Origin: JANQPX01 sp039197065 | GTDB lineage: Bacteria > Pseudomonadota > Alphaproteobacteria > Geminicoccales > Geminicoccaceae | Direction: 5' to 3' | Length of the DNA: 35,815 bases | Assembly (NCBI GenBank): GCA_039197065.1 | Contig: JBCCUL010000049.1 | Span: forward strand, 1 to 35,815 | Part shown: one piece after another, positions 33,588 to 35,815 of the stretch | How the letters are laid out: every line of letters starts with the position of its first letter | Position numbering within the stretch: position 1 is the stretch's first letter | Notes under the pieces: generated by a model | Database searches by the model: none | Told to the model about the DNA's origin: nothing | The model's input: only the letters and a program-made list of their open reading frames with translations | Program-made: the position numbers and the translations under genes

Positions 33588-33751
33588 CTTAAAAAAACTC
33601 GCTTTCGCACGCTTCCCCGACCCATTCTCGCCACAATGACCGAACCGGCGACCGCTGACGAAGAAGGGCGTCAAACCCTCTTGTCATTCACCAGCCTGAC
33701 GGCTCCTCACGTTAAAGTCATCTTGGCATAATGTTGAATAAGCCGATGTGA

Positions 33752-35098
33752 TCATGGAATCAAGACGGACCAATCCGGATCGGAAGCGTCGAGCGGCGTC
33801 GGCAGCTCGCGCTCGTTATAGCCGGTGATGTCGATGGTGAAGAGGCGCGTGGTGTTGGTGGAATAGTTCTTGCGGCTGAAGAGGATCACCCGGCCGTTCG
33901 GCGCCCAGGTCGGCGCTTCGTCGAGGGCGCTTCGGGTCAAAAGGCGCTCGTCGCTGCCGTCCGTATTCATGACGCCGATATGGAACAGGCCGCCTTTGAT
34001 CTTGGTAAACGCGATCAGGTCGCCGCGTGGCGACCAGGCCGGGCTGCCGTAATTGCCGCCGCCGAAGCTGATGCGCTGCGGCTCGCCGCCATCCACATCC
34101 ATGACGTAGAGCTGCGGAGATCCGGCACGGTCGGAATTGAACACCACCTGCTCGCCGTCCGGCGAAAAGGATGGAGAGGTGTCGATCGCCTGGCTATTGG
34201 TTAGGCGCTCGCGCTGATCGGCGCTCCGGCCGTTTTCCAGATCGAGCATATAGAGATCGGTGTTGCCGTTGCTGGCGAGCGACATCGCCAGGCGTTCCCC
34301 GTCCGGCGAGAATTTCGGCGCGAAGGTCATGCCCGGGAAGTTGCCGAAGGGCCGTTCGGTATCGGTGAGCAGATTGCGCTCGTAAATCTGCGGGACCTGT
34401 CCGCGATAGGCCATATAGGCGATGCTCGTGCCTGCAGGATGGAATCTGGGGGTGAGCACCAGATCGCTGCCGTCGGTCAAAAAGCGATGATTGGCGCCGT
34501 CCTGGTCCATCACGGCGATGCGCTTGATGCGGTCGAGAGCAGGTCCGGTTTCGCTGACATAGACGATCTGGCTGTCGAAATAGCCGCTTTCTCCGGTAAT
34601 GCGCTCGTAGACGGCATCGGCGATACGGTGGGCGACGCGGCGCCATTGATCCGTGGTGGCCGTGAAGCGCAGGCCGCGCATCTGGCTTGCGGCGAATACG
34701 TCCCAAAGACGGAACTCGACGGTGATGTCCGTCGCCCCCTCGCCGGCAATCACCGTTCCGGCGACCAGCGCTTGCGCGTTGATCTGTCGCCAGTCCGCAA
34801 AGCGTGGCAGGTTCTGCAGCTCGTCCGGCGACTGGATGAAGGCGCGGGGATCGAGCGGTCGCATCAGGCCCGAACTTTCGAGGTCGGCGCTGACCACGGC
34901 GGCGATGTCGCGGCCGAATTTCGCGGCCTCGGGATTTTGACCGTAGAGATCGCTGATTGCGATCGGCAGGGGCTCGATGACGCCCTCTGTGATGTCGACC
35001 TCGAGCTGAGCCAAGGCCGATGACGAGGCCAGGAAAGGCAAAAGGGTGAACAGTAAGCAACCGATCGTTCGCATCGCCTCACCCAAATTCGACATCAT
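33752..35098 (-). CDS. tolB: Tol-Pal system beta-propeller protein TolB
   Basis: This periplasmic protein binds Pal through its six-bladed propeller and TolA through its N-terminus. Signal peptide MRTIGCLLFTLLPFLASSSALAQ; an N-terminal domain (about 35-175 of this reading) and repeated blades follow with TolB box motifs such as KFSPDGERLAMS, SFSPDGEQVVFNSDRAGSPQ, AWSPRGDLIAFTK and TWAPNGRVILFSRK. I took the ATG at 35098, which overlaps the tolA stop (ATGA). ATG 35095 and ATG 35074 are alternatives, the last giving the most typical signal peptide with GGGTGAGG before it. Confidence 0.95.
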   Translation of the reverse strand: MMSNLGEAMRTIGCLLFTLLPFLASSSALAQLEVDITEGVIEPLPIAISDLYGQNPEAAKFGRDIAAVVSADLESSGLMRPLDPRAFIQSPDELQNLPRFADWRQINAQALVAGTVIAGEGATDITVEFRLWDVFAASQMRGLRFTATTDQWRRVAHRIADAVYERITGESGYFDSQIVYVSETGPALDRIKRIAVMDQDGANHRFLTDGSDLVLTPRFHPAGTSIAYMAYRGQVPQIYERNLLTDTERPFGNFPGMTFAPKFSPDGERLAMSLASNGNTDLYMLDLENGRSADQRERLTNSQAIDTSPSFSPDGEQVVFNSDRAGSPQLYVMDVDGGEPQRISFGGGNYGSPAWSPRGDLIAFTKIKGGLFHIGVMNTDGSDERLLTRSALDEAPTWAPNGRVILFSRKNYSTNTTRLFTIDITGYNERELPTPLDASDPDWSVLIP

Positions 35099-35815
35099 CC
35101 GTTCACCGCGTCCTCTGGCCTGAAACTCATCTTGATATCGCGCCAGAGGGTGTATTTGTCCTCCGGCAGGTTGAGTTTGCCGCATCTGTCTACCGCGCGG
35201 CGCGCACTTTCCGCAACGGTTCTGTAGGTCGGATCGGAATTGAGGCGTGATTGGTCCAGGATCGACACGCGCTGTACGGTGCGGTCCGGACGCACTTCGA
35301 TTCGAAGCTGCACGACCATGCCTTCGATCTTGCCGCCGTCGATACCGGCGGGCAGGGTCCAGCAGCGGCCGATCTGCGAACGCAGACCATTGATCTCGCT
35401 CGAGGTCAGCGCGACCGCCTCGCCGTCGCGAGTGCTGGCGACGCCATCGCCATCCAAAACCCGCCCCTCGCCCTGCTGCTCGGTATCCGAGGTGACCTTG
35501 CGATCGAGATCCTCGACGCTTTTGAGCAGTGCCGCAAACGCGTCCTCTTCCTCGGGCTCGGGCTCGGGCTCGGGCTCAGGTTCCGGCTCCGGTCGCGCAA
35601 TCTCCGGCCTTGCCGCCGGTATCGGCGGCGCCTCGGCCTGTTCTTCCTCCCGTTCCGGTTCCGGCTCTGGCGGCGGCTCATCTTCATTGAAGGCTTCGGG
35701 TTCCGGCTCAGGCTCGGGTTCCGGCTCAGGCTCGGGTTCCGGCTCAGGCTCGGGTTCCGGCTCAGGCTCGGGTTCCGGCTCAGGCTCGGGTTCCGGCTCA
35801 GGCTCGGGTTCCGGC
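35095..35815 (-). CDS. tolA: TolA, C-terminal part, cut by the window edge
   Basis: About 239 codons are visible. TolA is an inner-membrane protein that spans the periplasm and contacts TolB/Pal using the proton-motive force gathered by TolQR. From the edge inward: a (Pro-Glu)n stretch, a mixed Pro/Glu segment, a second shorter PE run, then DAFAALLKSVEDLDRK, a signature of alphaproteobacterial TolA. The compact C-terminal domain follows: VALTSSEINGLRSQIGRCW to RAVDRCGKLNLPEDKY. The N-terminal membrane helix lies outside. The periplasmic spacer is PE-rich rather than the Ala/Lys-rich helix of enterobacterial TolA. Confidence 0.95.
   Translation of the reverse strand, partial: PEPEPEPEPEPEPEPEPEPEPEPEPEPEPEPEPEPEPEPEAFNEDEPPPEPEPEREEEQAEAPPIPAARPEIARPEPEPEPEPEPEPEEEDAFAALLKSVEDLDRKVTSDTEQQGEGRVLDGDGVASTRDGEAVALTSSEINGLRSQIGRCWTLPAGIDGGKIEGMVVQLRIEVRPDRTVQRVSILDQSRLNSDPTYRTVAESARRAVDRCGKLNLPEDKYTLWRDIKMSFRPEDAVNG
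35701..35815 (-). repeat. 18-bp perfect tandem repeat inside tolA
   Basis: The plus-strand unit TTCCGGCTCAGGCTCGGG is repeated 6.4 times without a mismatch up to the window edge and presumably beyond. On the coding strand it gives Pro-Glu repeats. Perfect units imply recent expansion or ongoing homogenisation. The true length cannot be seen here. Confidence 0.95.

Noticed and set aside
35521..35815. Possible CRISPR-like array at the right edge
   Set aside because: The units are contiguous without spacers and encode in-frame Pro-Glu in tolA.

Overview
The window looks like a GC-rich alphaproteobacterial chromosome segment. The evidence is the gene order tolA-tolB-pal-cpoB-tilS-ftsH-glmM, an aa3-type oxidase operon with the subunit II-I-ctaB-small membrane protein-ctaG-subunit III order, a DUF983 gene after it, and three perfect TTAA-N7-TTAA sequences, which is the consensus for CtrA, the alphaproteobacterial cell-cycle regulator. 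I cannot name the genus. No rRNA, tRNA, CRISPR array or intact prophage was seen.

Left edge (1-1990) is a decayed, mobile-element-rich strip. It holds the 5' end of an IS1182-type transposase running off the edge, a 265-bp non-coding element with IS5-like terminal inverted repeats and a TTA target duplication exactly at the stop codon of a glycosyltransferase, a glycosyltransferase frame with no normal start codon, and a 70-codon remnant of a thiamine-diphosphate enzyme related to the intact gene at 3937-5628. From 1989 to 5628 lie a Tat-exported metallo-beta-lactamase-fold protein, a divergent LysR regulator and the intact ThDP enzyme. A 588-bp gene-free stretch follows (5629-6216), with a long imperfect inverted repeat whose two arms each carry a CtrA box.

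From 6217 to 11321, minus strand, lie a coupled SMC-like ATPase and Mre11/SbcD-like nuclease, then tldD. From 11606 to 17098, plus strand, is the cytochrome c oxidase operon: three core subunits, haem O synthase, a 46-residue membrane protein, the Cox11 copper chaperone, then a strong terminator and DUF983. From 17105 to 21245, minus strand, is a compact histidine cluster, hisG-hisB-hisH-hisF-hisA/I/E, in which HisA, HisI and HisE are one 413-residue polypeptide. tusA and a repeat-containing small membrane protein with a CtrA box upstream follow.

From 22408 to 24744 are an FGGY carbohydrate kinase and a class I aldolase, apparently a two-gene sugar catabolic unit without a transporter. After a methyltransferase and a dnaQ-like gene, the right part (26857-35815, minus strand) is the conserved cell-envelope block glmM, ftsH, tilS, cpoB, pal, tolB and the 3' part of tolA, which leaves the window inside a Pro-Glu repeat.

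The most unusual content is the HisA-HisI-HisE fusion with an altered HisA active-site loop, the CtrA-box inverted repeat, and the mosaic of gene fragments at the left edge.
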